This document shows, one piece after another, positions 7,003 through 15,145 of a stretch of 33,075 bases of DNA. This stretch comes from Deltaproteobacteria bacterium (GTDB lineage Bacteria > Desulfobacterota > Binatia > Binatales > Binataceae), in assembly GCA_019237115.1 (NCBI GenBank), contig JAFAHS010000497.1:1-33075 (forward strand), in the 5' to 3' direction. The notes under the pieces were generated by a model. That model searched no databases and had not been told where the DNA came from. It saw nothing but the letters and a program-made list of their open reading frames with translations. How positions within the stretch are numbered: position 1 is the stretch's first letter; each line of letters starts with the position of its first letter. The position numbers were made by a program, and so were the translations under genes.

Positions 7003-9113
7003 ACGAAGTTGAGCTTCCCTGGAGTCTTCGCCAGAACCCGCGCCTTGGTCAGTGGATTGACTTGAGTGAGCCGGGCATAGCCCGCGTATTCACCGCCAAG
7101 GTCGAACTCGGGCAGGGCATCCTCACCGCGCTTGCGCAGATCGCGGCCGAGGAACTGCGGCTGCCGATTGCGAAGGTCAGGGTCGTTTCCGGCGACACCC
7201 GCTACTCGCCGGACGAGAGCTATACCGCGGGGAGCATGTCGATCGAGATTGGCGGAAGCTCCCTGCGGATGGCGTGCGCAGAGGCTCGCGAAGCGCTCCT
7301 TCGCCAGGCGGTCGGTAAGCTCGACGTCGACCCAAGCAGGCTGAGCCTCGGTGAAGGTGCCATCCTGCTCGACGGCAAGCCTTCCGGTCTCGACTATTGG
7401 GCCCTTGCCGCGGGAGTCGACTGGGAACTTCCGGTGGTGGGTAGCGCTTCGCTTACCGACCCTGGCGATGCCAGCTACCTCGGTCAGAATATCGCCCGGC
7501 TCGATCTCCCGGCCAAGCTGCTCGGGGGTGCGTTTGTTCAGGACCTCGAGCTGCCGCGGATGCTGCACGGCCGCGTGCTGCGCCCCCCTTCTCCGGATTC
7601 ACATCTCGCCCAGGTGGACCTGCCGGTCGTGCAGCGGCTGCCCGGAATAGTGAAGGTCTGGCGCAATCGCGACTTGGTCGGAATCTGCTGCGAGCGCGAA
7701 TACCAGGCCGTCAAAGCGCTGGAAGCGCTTCGCGCCGGCGCCCGCTGGAGCGAAGACGAGCGGCTCCCTGCCGGCGAGGATTGGAAAGAGTGGCTGCTTA
7801 AGCAGCGATCGCTCGACTCGCAGAGCGAAATCGGAGAGCCGGTGACCGCGCAGCGGGATCTGATCCGTTGCTCGGCATGGTACTCCAAGCCGCCCCTTGC
7901 CCATGCGTCGATTGGCCCGTCCTGCGCGATCGCGCATTTCAGCGGGGGCGAGCTGTCGGTCTGGACCCAATCGCAGGGCGTCTTTCCGCTGCGCGCTGCC
8001 CTGGCCCGCGCGCTGGGACTCGATCCCGATCGGGTTACCGTCATCCACGTTCAAGGCGCCGGCTGCTACGGGCACAATGGTGCCGACGACGTCGCGCTCG
8101 ATGCTGCGCTGCTCGCGTTGCAAGTCCCGTCACGGCCGGTGCGGGTTCAATGGATGCGCGACGACGAGTTTGCATGGGCACCGGTTGGCTCGCCGATGGC
8201 GATCCGGATCAAGGGCGCGGTTAGTGCGGCAGGAAAGATGGTCGACTGGTCGACCGAGATTTGGAGCGGGCCGCATGGGCGGCGCCCCAACCGCTTCGGG
8301 ATCGAGTTGCTGGCGGCCACTCAGATTGACCCGCCGATTCCTTTTCCGAGTGTGCATGAGGATCTGAATCGTTTCGCGGGCGGTGCGCGAAACAGCGAAC
8401 CTGCCTACGATCTGGCGCACCGCAAAATCGTACTTCACAGCATCCCCGACCTGCCGTTTCGCACCTCTGCTCTCCGCACGCTGGGCGGCTTCGCCAATGT
8501 CTTCGCCGCTGAGTCATTCGTGGATGAGCTCGCCGAAGCCGCGAAAGTTGACCCGGTTCGGTTGCGGTTGCAAAACCTTTCCGACCCGCGCGCCCGAACC
8601 GTAATCGAAACGGCCGCGCGTATGGCGCGATGGGACGAGCACGCCGCGCGGGGAGGCGGCCGCGCGGCGGGAATCGCCTTCAGCCGCTACAAGACGACGG
8701 CGGCCTATGTCGGGGTGATCGCCCAGGTCGAGGTGAGCGAGCAGGTACGGGTGACCCGGGTCGATTGCGCGGTTGATGCGGGGCTGGCGATCAACCCTGA
8801 CGGCGTGATCAATCAGATTGAAGGCGGAATCGTACAGTCAATCAGCTGGACCCTGAAAGAGCGGATTGCCTTCGGAGCCAGCGGCACCACCGCGCGGACC
8901 TGGGAGGACTATCCGATTCTGGGTTTTGACGAAGTGCCCGAAATTAACATCGAACTTATTCGCCAGCCGAAGCTTCCTCCGCTCGGGGTTGGCGAAGCGG
9001 CCCAGGGTCCGGTCGGCGCGGCGATCGCCAACGCCGTCGCGCATGCGCTGGACTGGCGCGTCCGTGATCTCCCGATCACCCGCGAGCGGATTATCGACGC
9101 TCTGAAGCGATGA
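6999..9113 (+). CDS. Molybdopterin-binding large subunit of a molybdenum hydroxylase (IorB-like)
   Basis: The protein has 704 residues from the GTG at 6999, which overlaps the stop of the small-subunit gene. It has the IorB/NicB order, with a molybdopterin-binding segment first (VELGQGILTALAQIAAEEL), then the hammerhead domain (LGGAFVQDLELPRMLHGRVLRPP). These are followed by GAGCYGHNGADDVALDAALLA and a C-terminal LGVGEAAQGPVGAAIANAVA that holds the expected catalytic Glu. Such enzymes hydroxylate N-heterocycles or oxidise aldehydes with water as oxygen donor. No C-terminal cytochrome c domain is present, and no XdhC-type maturation factor, cytochrome or MoCo gene lies nearby. The operon ends abruptly in unassignable sequence and a toxin-antitoxin pair, so accessory genes may have been lost or lie elsewhere. 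Confidence 0.92.
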   Translation: MNEVELPWSLRQNPRLGQWIDLSEPGIARVFTAKVELGQGILTALAQIAAEELRLPIAKVRVVSGDTRYSPDESYTAGSMSIEIGGSSLRMACAEAREALLRQAVGKLDVDPSRLSLGEGAILLDGKPSGLDYWALAAGVDWELPVVGSASLTDPGDASYLGQNIARLDLPAKLLGGAFVQDLELPRMLHGRVLRPPSPDSHLAQVDLPVVQRLPGIVKVWRNRDLVGICCEREYQAVKALEALRAGARWSEDERLPAGEDWKEWLLKQRSLDSQSEIGEPVTAQRDLIRCSAWYSKPPLAHASIGPSCAIAHFSGGELSVWTQSQGVFPLRAALARALGLDPDRVTVIHVQGAGCYGHNGADDVALDAALLALQVPSRPVRVQWMRDDEFAWAPVGSPMAIRIKGAVSAAGKMVDWSTEIWSGPHGRRPNRFGIELLAATQIDPPIPFPSVHEDLNRFAGGARNSEPAYDLAHRKIVLHSIPDLPFRTSALRTLGGFANVFAAESFVDELAEAAKVDPVRLRLQNLSDPRARTVIETAARMARWDEHAARGGGRAAGIAFSRYKTTAAYVGVIAQVEVSEQVRVTRVDCAVDAGLAINPDGVINQIEGGIVQSISWTLKERIAFGASGTTARTWEDYPILGFDEVPEINIELIRQPKLPPLGVGEAAQGPVGAAIANAVAHALDWRVRDLPITRERIIDALKR

Positions 9114-9385
9114 AGTCGCTGGCCACCTACATCAACGCACACGCCCATATCGAAGACGTGGAAAAGCTCGTGCGCGGACAGGCCGGATGGAGCCGCGAGG
9201 TCGAAAATGGCAGTGAGCGTTATTGGCGCTGCGTCGCTGTCGCGCGGTTTGCGGAGTCGTCGTTCGCTCACCTCGAGGGCACGGCCCAATGCTGTGGGCA
9301 AACGCGAACTCTCGATCAGGATTTGCGCAAACGGATCCAATGTGTCACATTAGTCAAGTATGTGTCACCAGCTTCCGGGGCCTCC
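9114..9385 (+). other. Unassigned stretch between the Mo hydroxylase and VapB-like genes
   Basis: An open frame starts at ATG 9110, overlapping the large-subunit stop, and reads through into the antitoxin gene. Its first 90 or so codons (MKSLATYINAHAHIEDVEK...) match no family I recognise. It may be debris of a third operon gene cut off by the toxin-antitoxin module, or non-coding. The only clear structure is the TGTGTCAC direct repeat at 9341-9368. Confidence 0.4.
9341..9368. promoter_or_regulatory. Direct repeat TGTGTCAC with 20-bp period upstream of vapB-like gene
   Basis: TGTGTCAC occurs at 9341-9348 and again at 9361-9368, about two helical turns apart on the same DNA face, 18 bases before the antitoxin ATG. 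The position fits an autoregulatory operator for a Phd/VapB-like antitoxin. This is inferred from spacing and location only. Confidence 0.45.
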
Positions 9386-9613
9386 ATGAAAACTCTGAAT
9401 ATCCGCGAAGTGAGATCTGCACTTTCGCACCTTGAGGAGCTCGTGGGGAAAGAGGGTGAGGTGGTAGTAACGCGCCGAGGAAAACCGGTAGCGAGAATTC
9501 TCCCGGCGCACGCGCGCCGTACAATTCCCTCCCGAGGCGCGTTACGCTCTTCGATGCCAAGGTTGAATGTCCCGAGCGAAGTGCTGATCCGCCAGGATCG
9601 AGAATCAGGCTGA
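9386..9613 (+). CDS. Phd/YefM-type antitoxin (VapB-like)
   Basis: The protein has 75 residues. The N-terminal MKTLNIREVRSALSHLEELV, then GEVVVTRRGKPVARILP, is the standard Phd/YefM fold that binds DNA and dimerises; the C-terminus (LNVPSEVLIRQDRESG) would wrap the toxin. The ATG at 9386 is chosen because the family signature begins there, although the frame is open further upstream. The stop codon overlaps the apparent start of the PIN-domain toxin, as in co-translated toxin-antitoxin pairs. It probably neutralises the toxin and represses its own operon. Confidence 0.85.
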   Translation: MKTLNIREVRSALSHLEELVGKEGEVVVTRRGKPVARILPAHARRTIPSRGALRSSMPRLNVPSEVLIRQDRESG

Positions 9614-10050
9614 CCCGGGCAGTCTACATCGATACCAGCGCACTGGCTAAGCGGTATCAGCGCGAGGCTGGTGCAGATGAGTTCGACCGGTTCCTGGGCC
9701 GCCTCACCTCGGCATCAATCAGCCGGCTGACCGTGGTCGAATTTTGCTGCCTTCTGGCGCGCCGTCGTCGCAACCGCGAACTTGATGCCGGCGCGCAACG
9801 ACGTGCGACCGCGGCCTTGGAGGATGATATCAGGCGCGGCTTTCTTGAGGTGCATCCATTGGAAGATCAGCATGCGCTCGATGCTCGTGATCTCCTGATC
9901 AGGCTTCGGGCGATCCCCTTGAGAACGCTCGACGCATTCCACCTTGCGATCGCACTTGCCATCGAGGCGGGTACGGTTGCGACTGCGGACCACACGTTCT
10001 CGGCGGCGGCAGCGGCCCTCCATTTAAAGGTTGAGTGGTTTGGCAGTTGA
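9610..10050 (+). CDS. PIN-domain ribonuclease toxin (VapC-like)
   Basis: This protein of about 146 residues has the PIN active-site pattern: VYIDTSALAKRY (first Asp) at the N-terminus, SRLTVVEF (Glu), LRTLDAFHLAIAL (Asp) and VATADHTF (Asp). PIN toxins cleave specific RNAs. No ATG, GTG or TTG lies in frame before VYIDTSAL. The best start is a CTG at 9610 whose last two bases lie in the antitoxin stop (CTGA), implying translational coupling. The first conventional in-frame start (GTG 9733) would remove the first catalytic Asp, so annotation software could truncate this gene. The family is certain; the start codon is an inference. Confidence 0.82.
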   Translation: MTRAVYIDTSALAKRYQREAGADEFDRFLGRLTSASISRLTVVEFCCLLARRRRNRELDAGAQRRATAALEDDIRRGFLEVHPLEDQHALDARDLLIRLRAIPLRTLDAFHLAIALAIEAGTVATADHTFSAAAAALHLKVEWFGS

Positions 10051-10162
10051 GGTGAGTCTTCTGACAGCGAACTATGCCTATTGCTACGCATGTTTGACGA
10101 TGCGGTTGCGACTCTTGGGATTCGCGCCCAATTTGTGGCTACCAACTACGATCCGATCGTCA

Positions 10163-10541
10163 TTGGAATCGCGCTCCGAACCTGCGCCCGGTCACCAACC
10201 AGTAGTCCTGCCGGAGTTCCCCGTCCGCGAGAGTGAAGCTTCGATAGCGCTGGTCTGAGTTTTCGTCGGACCTCGCTCGCCACGACCCAGGTGTTTGATG
10301 AACCCGTGAGATCGGCCACCACTCACCATTGGAATATGATTCCAATCTGACTTGCGGCGAACGACACGCTGGCGGTGAAAGCGCCGCAGCCGGTCTCATC
10401 GTGAACCGCCGCCATCGGTACTTCGGTCCATTGAGCGGAATACAGTCCTGCGGCATTCCAGCTTCCGGAAAGCCGAACATTGCTTAACAAGTGGCGCTTC
10501 ACGCCGCTGTGAAAAATGAAATTGACCTGAAGCTGGGACAT
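10163..10541 (-). pseudogene. N-terminal remnant of an alpha-amylase-family (GH13-like) protein
   Basis: Read from ATG 10541, the sequence MSQLQVNFIFHSGVKRHLLS, then NVRLSGSWNAAGLYSAQW, resembles the starch-binding-like N-terminal domain of a bacterial alpha-amylase-family protein. After ASQIGIIFQW a TGA interrupts the frame, probably from a GGA glycine codon. The frame resumes as VVADLTGSSNTWVVASEV. A shift then moves the reading to another frame, DENSDQRYRSFTLADGELRQ, then YWLVTGRRFGARF, where the sequence ends. The catalytic barrel is absent. A nonsense codon, a frameshift and a 3' truncation together make this a true pseudogene. The family assignment comes from memory of similar N-terminal domains and is moderate. 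Confidence 0.65.
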
Positions 10542-10748
10542 GTGCGGTCCTCCCTTGCACTCTCTGTCGAACCGCTAGTGACGCCTGCCTTTGAAGAAAC
10601 GGGTTCCGCGTGGAGCGGAGCGACACCGTGCCCCGACCGAGATTGCCCGCATGCCAGTCGCTGTGATGTTGAGAACCCGGTCCGTATCCCGCCAGATACT
10701 TCGATAAGATTCCGTAAGGATGAAACCCGTGCGAAATTTGCGGCGAGC

Positions 10749-10790
10749 TTGACACGTACCATGAGGAACGATACTGAGAATCACTTTCAG
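10749..10790 (+). promoter_or_regulatory. Promoter and Fur-box-like site of the cupredoxin gene
   Basis: A consensus -35 TTGACA (10749-10754) is followed 15 bases later by GATACTGAGAATCACTTTCA (10770-10789). The 7-1-7 core TGAGAAT-C-ACTTTCA resembles the Fur consensus TGATAAT-x-ATTATCA. The layout is the same as at 12619-12664 before the TonB-dependent receptor. The site ends five bases before the ATG at 10795, so repression by occupancy is plausible. Confidence 0.6.
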
Positions 10791-10794
10791 CATT

Positions 10795-11775
10795 ATGTTA
10801 CGAAAGCCCCTTTTCCGCCGTTGGCTGGTGGCCACAGGCCTGCTGGCGATATCCATTTTTTTAAGAAGCTATGCGCGCGGTATGCGAGACACCGGCTACT
10901 ATCTGCCGAGCAGGGAAGATTCGCGAATCGTGACAGTCACGAAATCGGGTTCTGCCTCGGCCGGCTTCACGGTCATTACGCAAGCGGTCGCAGAGAGGGA
11001 AATCGAGAACAACAGCGCCAAGACCTGCCAGGTCTATGCGTTTGTCCCTTCCTTCATCGCGGTGCGCCGGAATGAGCCGACGCAAATCAGTTTTCGCAAC
11101 TATCAGGCGGATGACGACCACGACTTCATGCTGGTCGGCCCGGATTCCACCAAGGTGCTGATGTTCGTACCGCTGCCGAAACTTCGCGAGACCTCCTACG
11201 TGTTCACCTTTCACAAGGACGGTCTCTTTCGCATCTACTGCACGATGCATCAGCCAAACATGAGCGGCCAGATCCTGGTTCTCCCTCCCGCTGGCGTGTC
11301 AGCGGGCGCACCCCGCGTTGAGGGTTCTGCGGCTACGCCGATTGCACCGAGCGAAACCTTTGAGACCGCAGCGAAGGCAGCGACAGTCGAGCCAAGACTG
11401 CCCGATTGCGTGGTGCGCGCACGGCGGCTGGAAGAGGAGTTGGGGGATGCTCTGCGCAAGAAGGACTGGGATGCGGCTGCCAAGTTGCTCTCGCCGTCTT
11501 TCCAGTCGGCCGGTGCGGAAGGGGTTCACAACCGGGCGGCGGAACTCGCGTTACTCAAAAATCTCGACGTTACCCCACACACCGTCGGGTGGAAGATAAC
11601 CTACAGCGGCGATGTCGCGATTCTTACCTTCGAGAGCTATTACTTTGAACACGACCCCTCGGGCGCGCCGCGGCGGAAGGCCTCGCGCATTCTGAGCGTA
11701 TGGCGGATGACCAACGCAGGCTGGCAGCAGATCGCACGCGCAGAGATTCCGCTGGTCGAGACCGTACCGAAATAG
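10795..11775 (+). CDS. Membrane-anchored cupredoxin fused to a SnoaL/DUF4440-like domain
   Basis: The protein has 326 residues. A hydrophobic N-terminal segment (about 9-24) suggests export or membrane anchoring. Residues about 80-165 form a cupredoxin-like domain: FVPSFIAVRRNEPTQISFRN, then DDDHDFMLVGP with ligand H109, and YCTMHQPNM with C149, H152 and M156, a complete type-1 copper set. After a Pro/Ala linker (165-205), residues about 209-325 look like an NTF2/SnoaL-type domain (LGDALRKKDWDAAAKLLSP, SRILSVWRMTNAGWQQIA). This combination is unusual. A Fur-box-like site overlaps the promoter, suggesting metal control. It probably handles copper or electrons in the cell envelope. The copper domain is well supported; the C-terminal domain less so. 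Confidence 0.78.
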   Translation: MLRKPLFRRWLVATGLLAISIFLRSYARGMRDTGYYLPSREDSRIVTVTKSGSASAGFTVITQAVAEREIENNSAKTCQVYAFVPSFIAVRRNEPTQISFRNYQADDDHDFMLVGPDSTKVLMFVPLPKLRETSYVFTFHKDGLFRIYCTMHQPNMSGQILVLPPAGVSAGAPRVEGSAATPIAPSETFETAAKAATVEPRLPDCVVRARRLEEELGDALRKKDWDAAAKLLSPSFQSAGAEGVHNRAAELALLKNLDVTPHTVGWKITYSGDVAILTFESYYFEHDPSGAPRRKASRILSVWRMTNAGWQQIARAEIPLVETVPK

Positions 11776-12002
11776 TCGCTTGAACAGAATTTCGAGGCCC
11801 GCGGGTTGGTGGCGTTCGTACAGCACGGGCGGCATCGCGCCGTAGTCGTCGCACGGCGGCTAAAGCCTGGCCGAAGGGTTCAAGCCTTCAGTCAAGAAAC
11901 TCCACGGTCATTGTGACTGGAGTCGTGGCAAAACGGCCACGCACCCGGGATGTGCCAGTCGCACTTGGGCGGCGTCCGGCGAAACCATCAACGGAACTGA
12001 TT

Positions 12003-12323
12003 TTAGTGCTTGCGAGACTTGAGTTCCTTGCGGAACGCGCGGTACGCGGCCATCACCTGGTCCTCGGAGGCGGAGCCGGGATGGATGTCCCTGGGTACGC
12101 GTCCGGCTGCGAAGTAGAGGAGGTCGGCCTCGATGTCGAGGTGCCGGGCGAATTGCTCGATCAGATGACCGCGTGGCGGTTTACGCAGGTTGTGTTCCAG
12201 ATCATTGAGATAAGGCGCCGAAATGGGCCGCCCGTCCTCGACCTTTATGCGCGCCGCCACTTCGCGCTGGGTCAGCTTGAGCCGTTTGCGTCCTTCCGCG
12301 ATAAGCTCGCCGAATGTCTTCAT
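12003..12323 (-). CDS. XRE-family helix-turn-helix regulator
   Basis: The protein has 106 residues. The N-terminal MKTFGELIAEGRKRLKLTQR, EVAARIKVEDGRPISAPYLN and DLEHNLRKPPRGHLIEQFAR form a Cro/C1-type helix-turn-helix with a short insertion between helices two and three. A short tail (HPGSASEDQVMAAYRAFRKE) follows. The start is ATG 12323, where the domain begins; GTG 12347 is possible upstream. It lies alone on the minus strand between two plus-strand genes that share a Fur-box-like promoter. Its target is unknown, and no phage genes are nearby. Confidence 0.8.
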   Translation of the reverse strand: MKTFGELIAEGRKRLKLTQREVAARIKVEDGRPISAPYLNDLEHNLRKPPRGHLIEQFARHLDIEADLLYFAAGRVPRDIHPGSASEDQVMAAYRAFRKELKSRKH

Positions 12324-12347
12324 GCCGCGCCCGGCCGCCCCCCGCAC

Positions 12348-12618
12348 CGGGTGCGTTTCTAGCTACCATATCTGCAGGCATGTGTCAGCGCGTAGCTTTC
12401 AATCACACAGCTCGAACTCCCGGGCATGATCGGCGAAGCACTCCGGCTCGGCTCCCGCAGTGTGCCCGCGCGATCCCGAGGTCCCCGGAATCGCGCCCAT
12501 CCGGTCCGAACGCAGCCGATTGCATGTCGTTTGGGCGACGACTTCATGCGGTCCAGCCTGGCTGCGAGAGCAATTCAGAAGGTTTCGAGGGGAAGACTTC
12601 GCGTCGTGGTCGGCGCGC
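12348..12618. other. Intergenic region without a convincing gene
   Basis: Short open frames occur on both strands but none shows a recognisable motif, a ribosome site or conserved coding character. The region upstream of the XRE gene probably holds its promoter, which I cannot place. The TonB-receptor promoter follows from 12619. Confidence 0.5.
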
Positions 12619-12664
12619 TTGACAGGTTTGGCCCAGGAAGATAATGAGAATCACGCTCATTTTC
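12619..12664 (+). promoter_or_regulatory. Promoter and Fur-box-like site of the TonB-dependent receptor
   Basis: TTGACA (12619-12624) is followed after 15 bases by GATAATGAGAATCACGCTCA (12640-12659) and then TTTTC. The core TGAGAAT-C-ACGCTCA is a 7-1-7 imperfect palindrome, and GATAATGA closely matches the classical Fur-box left half. A TonB-dependent receptor downstream is the expected kind of Fur target. The -35 to box distance is identical to that at 10749-10790. Confidence 0.7.
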
Positions 12665-12684
12665 ATTTCATGGAGTAATTTTGC

Positions 12685-13617
12685 TTGGCCCCCATTTCCG
12701 ATTTCCCGGTCGCCTGTACATTCGGAAGCGGTGGGCCTGGTTGCCGGTCGAAACGATCCGCCGGCAGGGGTGCATCGCCGGCAGGGTCTTCGAAGTTCCG
12801 CGCGCTGTTTTGGCTGGTCGCGGTAGCGAGCTTGCTTGGCCCCCTGTCCCCCTGTCTGGGCGCTTCCTGGCAGGTTTCCGGAACCGTTACTGACGCGCTC
12901 GGGCGTCCGCTTGCCGAGGTGAGTGTCGCACTTCACGACGCCCATGACCGGAGCGTGGTTGAAGGCGTCACTGACCAACGCGGGCAATTCCAATTGACAC
13001 CCCCCAAGTCGGGCACTTACGTACTGATAGCCGCGAAACGGGCCTTCAAGTCCGCGAACAAAGTCGTCACGTCTCCATCGGTCACGGGAAAGCCAATCTC
13101 AATCACTCTTGCGGGAGAGAACGCGTTGACCTTGCAGGTTCAGGCCGCGCAGATACGCGCGCCCAATGGCGTGTCCACAACGGGTGCCAGCCGCTACACC
13201 ATGACGGCCCAGGACATTGCCAATCTGCCGCGCGGCGACAACGCCACCATCACCGACGTACTGTTGCAGATGCCCGGCGTCGCACTTGACCAGAACCAAC
13301 AAATTCACATCCGCAACACCGAGGGCCCCCAGTTTCAGTACCAGATCAACGGCGTGATGGTTCCGCTGGACATCAACACCAACCCGCCCTTCATCTCGAT
13401 GATCAACCCGATGTTCGTCAAGCAACTCAGTCTGCTGGATGGCATCCTGCCCTCGCGCTACAGCTACGCGACCGGCGGCGTAGTGAACATCCAGACCAAG
13501 GACGGGTGCGAGCAGCCCGGCGGCAGCGCCAGCATGTATGGGGGACAGCGTAATACGGTTCAGCCAGTATGGCGGCTGCCACGGCGACTTCAGCTACTAC
13601 GTCGACGGTCTCTATAG
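12685..13617 (+). CDS. TonB-dependent receptor, N-terminal part (carboxypeptidase-regulatory-like and plug domains)
   Basis: This 310-codon segment encodes the front of an outer-membrane receptor. A hydrophobic export signal (about 38-60, LFWLVAVASLLGPLSPCLGA) is followed by a carboxypeptidase-regulatory-like beta domain (WQVSGTVTDALGRPLAEVSV...). Next comes the plug domain, including TMTAQDIANLPRGDNATITD, VLLQMPGVALDQNQQIHIRN and RYSYATGGVVNIQTKDG. No ATG or GTG precedes the signal in frame, so the TTG at 12685, about nine bases after GGAG, is the best start; the 35 residues before the hydrophobic stretch are unusually long. The frame leaves the receptor near 13540-13565, and the barrel continues in the +1 frame as the next entry. 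The last ~20 codons of this frame are out of register. Confidence 0.82.
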   Translation: MAPISDFPVACTFGSGGPGCRSKRSAGRGASPAGSSKFRALFWLVAVASLLGPLSPCLGASWQVSGTVTDALGRPLAEVSVALHDAHDRSVVEGVTDQRGQFQLTPPKSGTYVLIAAKRAFKSANKVVTSPSVTGKPISITLAGENALTLQVQAAQIRAPNGVSTTGASRYTMTAQDIANLPRGDNATITDVLLQMPGVALDQNQQIHIRNTEGPQFQYQINGVMVPLDINTNPPFISMINPMFVKQLSLLDGILPSRYSYATGGVVNIQTKDGCEQPGGSASMYGGQRNTVQPVWRLPRRLQLLRRRSL

Positions 13618-15145
13618 CCAGAGCAATACGGCCTTCAGTTCGGCAACTCCGGGACCTGATGCGATTCACGACCACACGAATCAGGGTCAGGGGTTTGGGT
13701 TTTTTACCTACGAGCCAACCTCGACCGCTCGCCTGAGCCTCATTACCTCATTGGCGGTAAGCGACAACCAGTTGCCCAATCGGGCGGGACTTACGCCGGA
13801 GTTTGAGCTTACGGGCGTGAAGAACTATCCATCGGCGGACATCAATTCCTACCTGAACTTCCGCGACTATCTGGGCATTCTCGCACTGAACGGAGCACCC
13901 ACCTCGCAGCTTACCTACCAGCTGGCGTATTCGGCTCACTACATCTCGCAGAAGTTCAACCCCGATAACGTCGGAGAACTCCTCTACGAGGGAGTGGCGT
14001 CGACCGCATTCCACAGCGACCTCGACAACACCCTCGAAGGCGATGTGACCTACAATCTCGGTGCGCATACACTGGGTACGGGGTTCTACCTCGGCGAATA
14101 TGGAGTCGAGGCGGACGATGACTCGCTGGTTTTCCAGGTGGACTCTGCCGGCAAGCAAGTGGGCCCGCCCTTCGTTCCGGTGCGGGTAATCAACAACGCC
14201 AACGAGATCAATCTGCTGGCCGGAATCTATGTGGAAGATACCTGGCGCATAAACGAGAAGTGCCGCGTCAATTTCGGGCTGCGCTGGGATCGGTTGAGCG
14301 GATTCACCAACCACAATCAGGTCGATCCGAGCATCAACTTTACCTACCTGCCCTGGACCGAAACGACCCTGCACGGGGGCTTCGCGCGCTACATGCAGGT
14401 CCCAAGCTTCCAGGGAATTTCACCAGGCGCCCCGGCGGCTTTCGCAGGCACCACCGGCGAGGCCGGGACAGGCGACGTTAACCCGGAAACCGAAGACGAC
14501 TACGAATGGGACGTCGGGGCGGTGCAACAGCTTTTGAAGGGCCTCACCATCTCCGAGGACGCCTTTTACGAATACACGCATCGCTATCTCGACACCGGCC
14601 AGTTCGGAGTCGTGCCGATTTTCGCTCCCTTCAACTACAAGCACGGCTATATCTGGGGCACCGAAACCGCCCTCACCTACCACATGAAAAATCTGGCGTT
14701 TCACGCCAGCACTACCATCGGCAGAAATATGCAGAAGGGAGTCGCGACCGGACAATTCAACTTCGACCCCGAGGAGCTCGGCTACATCAACCGCCACTAC
14801 ATCGTGCTCGACCACCAGCCGCTGTATGGCGCGTCGGGTGGCGCCACCTACAACTGGCAACCGTACTCATTCAGCATCAACACTCTCTACAGCAGCGGAT
14901 TGCGGGCAGGCTTTGCGGACCTGGAGTCACTGCCAAACGTGGTCCAGATCGATCTGAGCGGGCAGCGAAAGTTCCAGTTGCCTGGAATCGGAGACGTGAT
15001 AGATCGAGTCACGCTGCTCGACATCGTTGATCGCGCCAACCTGATAAGGCCCCCCGAAGGTATCGGCATCTTTCAATCCGCATACGGCCCCAGGATAACG
15101 GTTTACGACACTCTGACCGTTCCGCTCCCTGCGCTTGGACATTAG
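13538..15145 (+). CDS. TonB-dependent receptor, C-terminal beta-barrel part (same gene, +1 frame)
   Basis: The 535-codon frame carries barrel-like alternating strands: QYGGCHGDFSYYVDGLYSQS, FGFFTYEPTSTARLSLITSL, LLAGIYVEDTWRINEKCRVN then FGLRWDRLSG, and TALTYHMKNLAFHASTTIGR. It continues the plug-encoding frame after a shift near the GGGGG run at 13540-13544; removing one base there gives a continuous open frame. It therefore has no start of its own. The C-terminus (YDTLTVPLPALGH) lacks the usual terminal aromatic residue. The receptor would import an iron complex or another scarce nutrient, judging by the Fur-box-like site upstream; the ligand is not identifiable. Confidence 0.82.
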   Translation: MGDSVIRFSQYGGCHGDFSYYVDGLYSQSNTAFSSATPGPDAIHDHTNQGQGFGFFTYEPTSTARLSLITSLAVSDNQLPNRAGLTPEFELTGVKNYPSADINSYLNFRDYLGILALNGAPTSQLTYQLAYSAHYISQKFNPDNVGELLYEGVASTAFHSDLDNTLEGDVTYNLGAHTLGTGFYLGEYGVEADDDSLVFQVDSAGKQVGPPFVPVRVINNANEINLLAGIYVEDTWRINEKCRVNFGLRWDRLSGFTNHNQVDPSINFTYLPWTETTLHGGFARYMQVPSFQGISPGAPAAFAGTTGEAGTGDVNPETEDDYEWDVGAVQQLLKGLTISEDAFYEYTHRYLDTGQFGVVPIFAPFNYKHGYIWGTETALTYHMKNLAFHASTTIGRNMQKGVATGQFNFDPEELGYINRHYIVLDHQPLYGASGGATYNWQPYSFSINTLYSSGLRAGFADLESLPNVVQIDLSGQRKFQLPGIGDVIDRVTLLDIVDRANLIRPPEGIGIFQSAYGPRITVYDTLTVPLPALGH

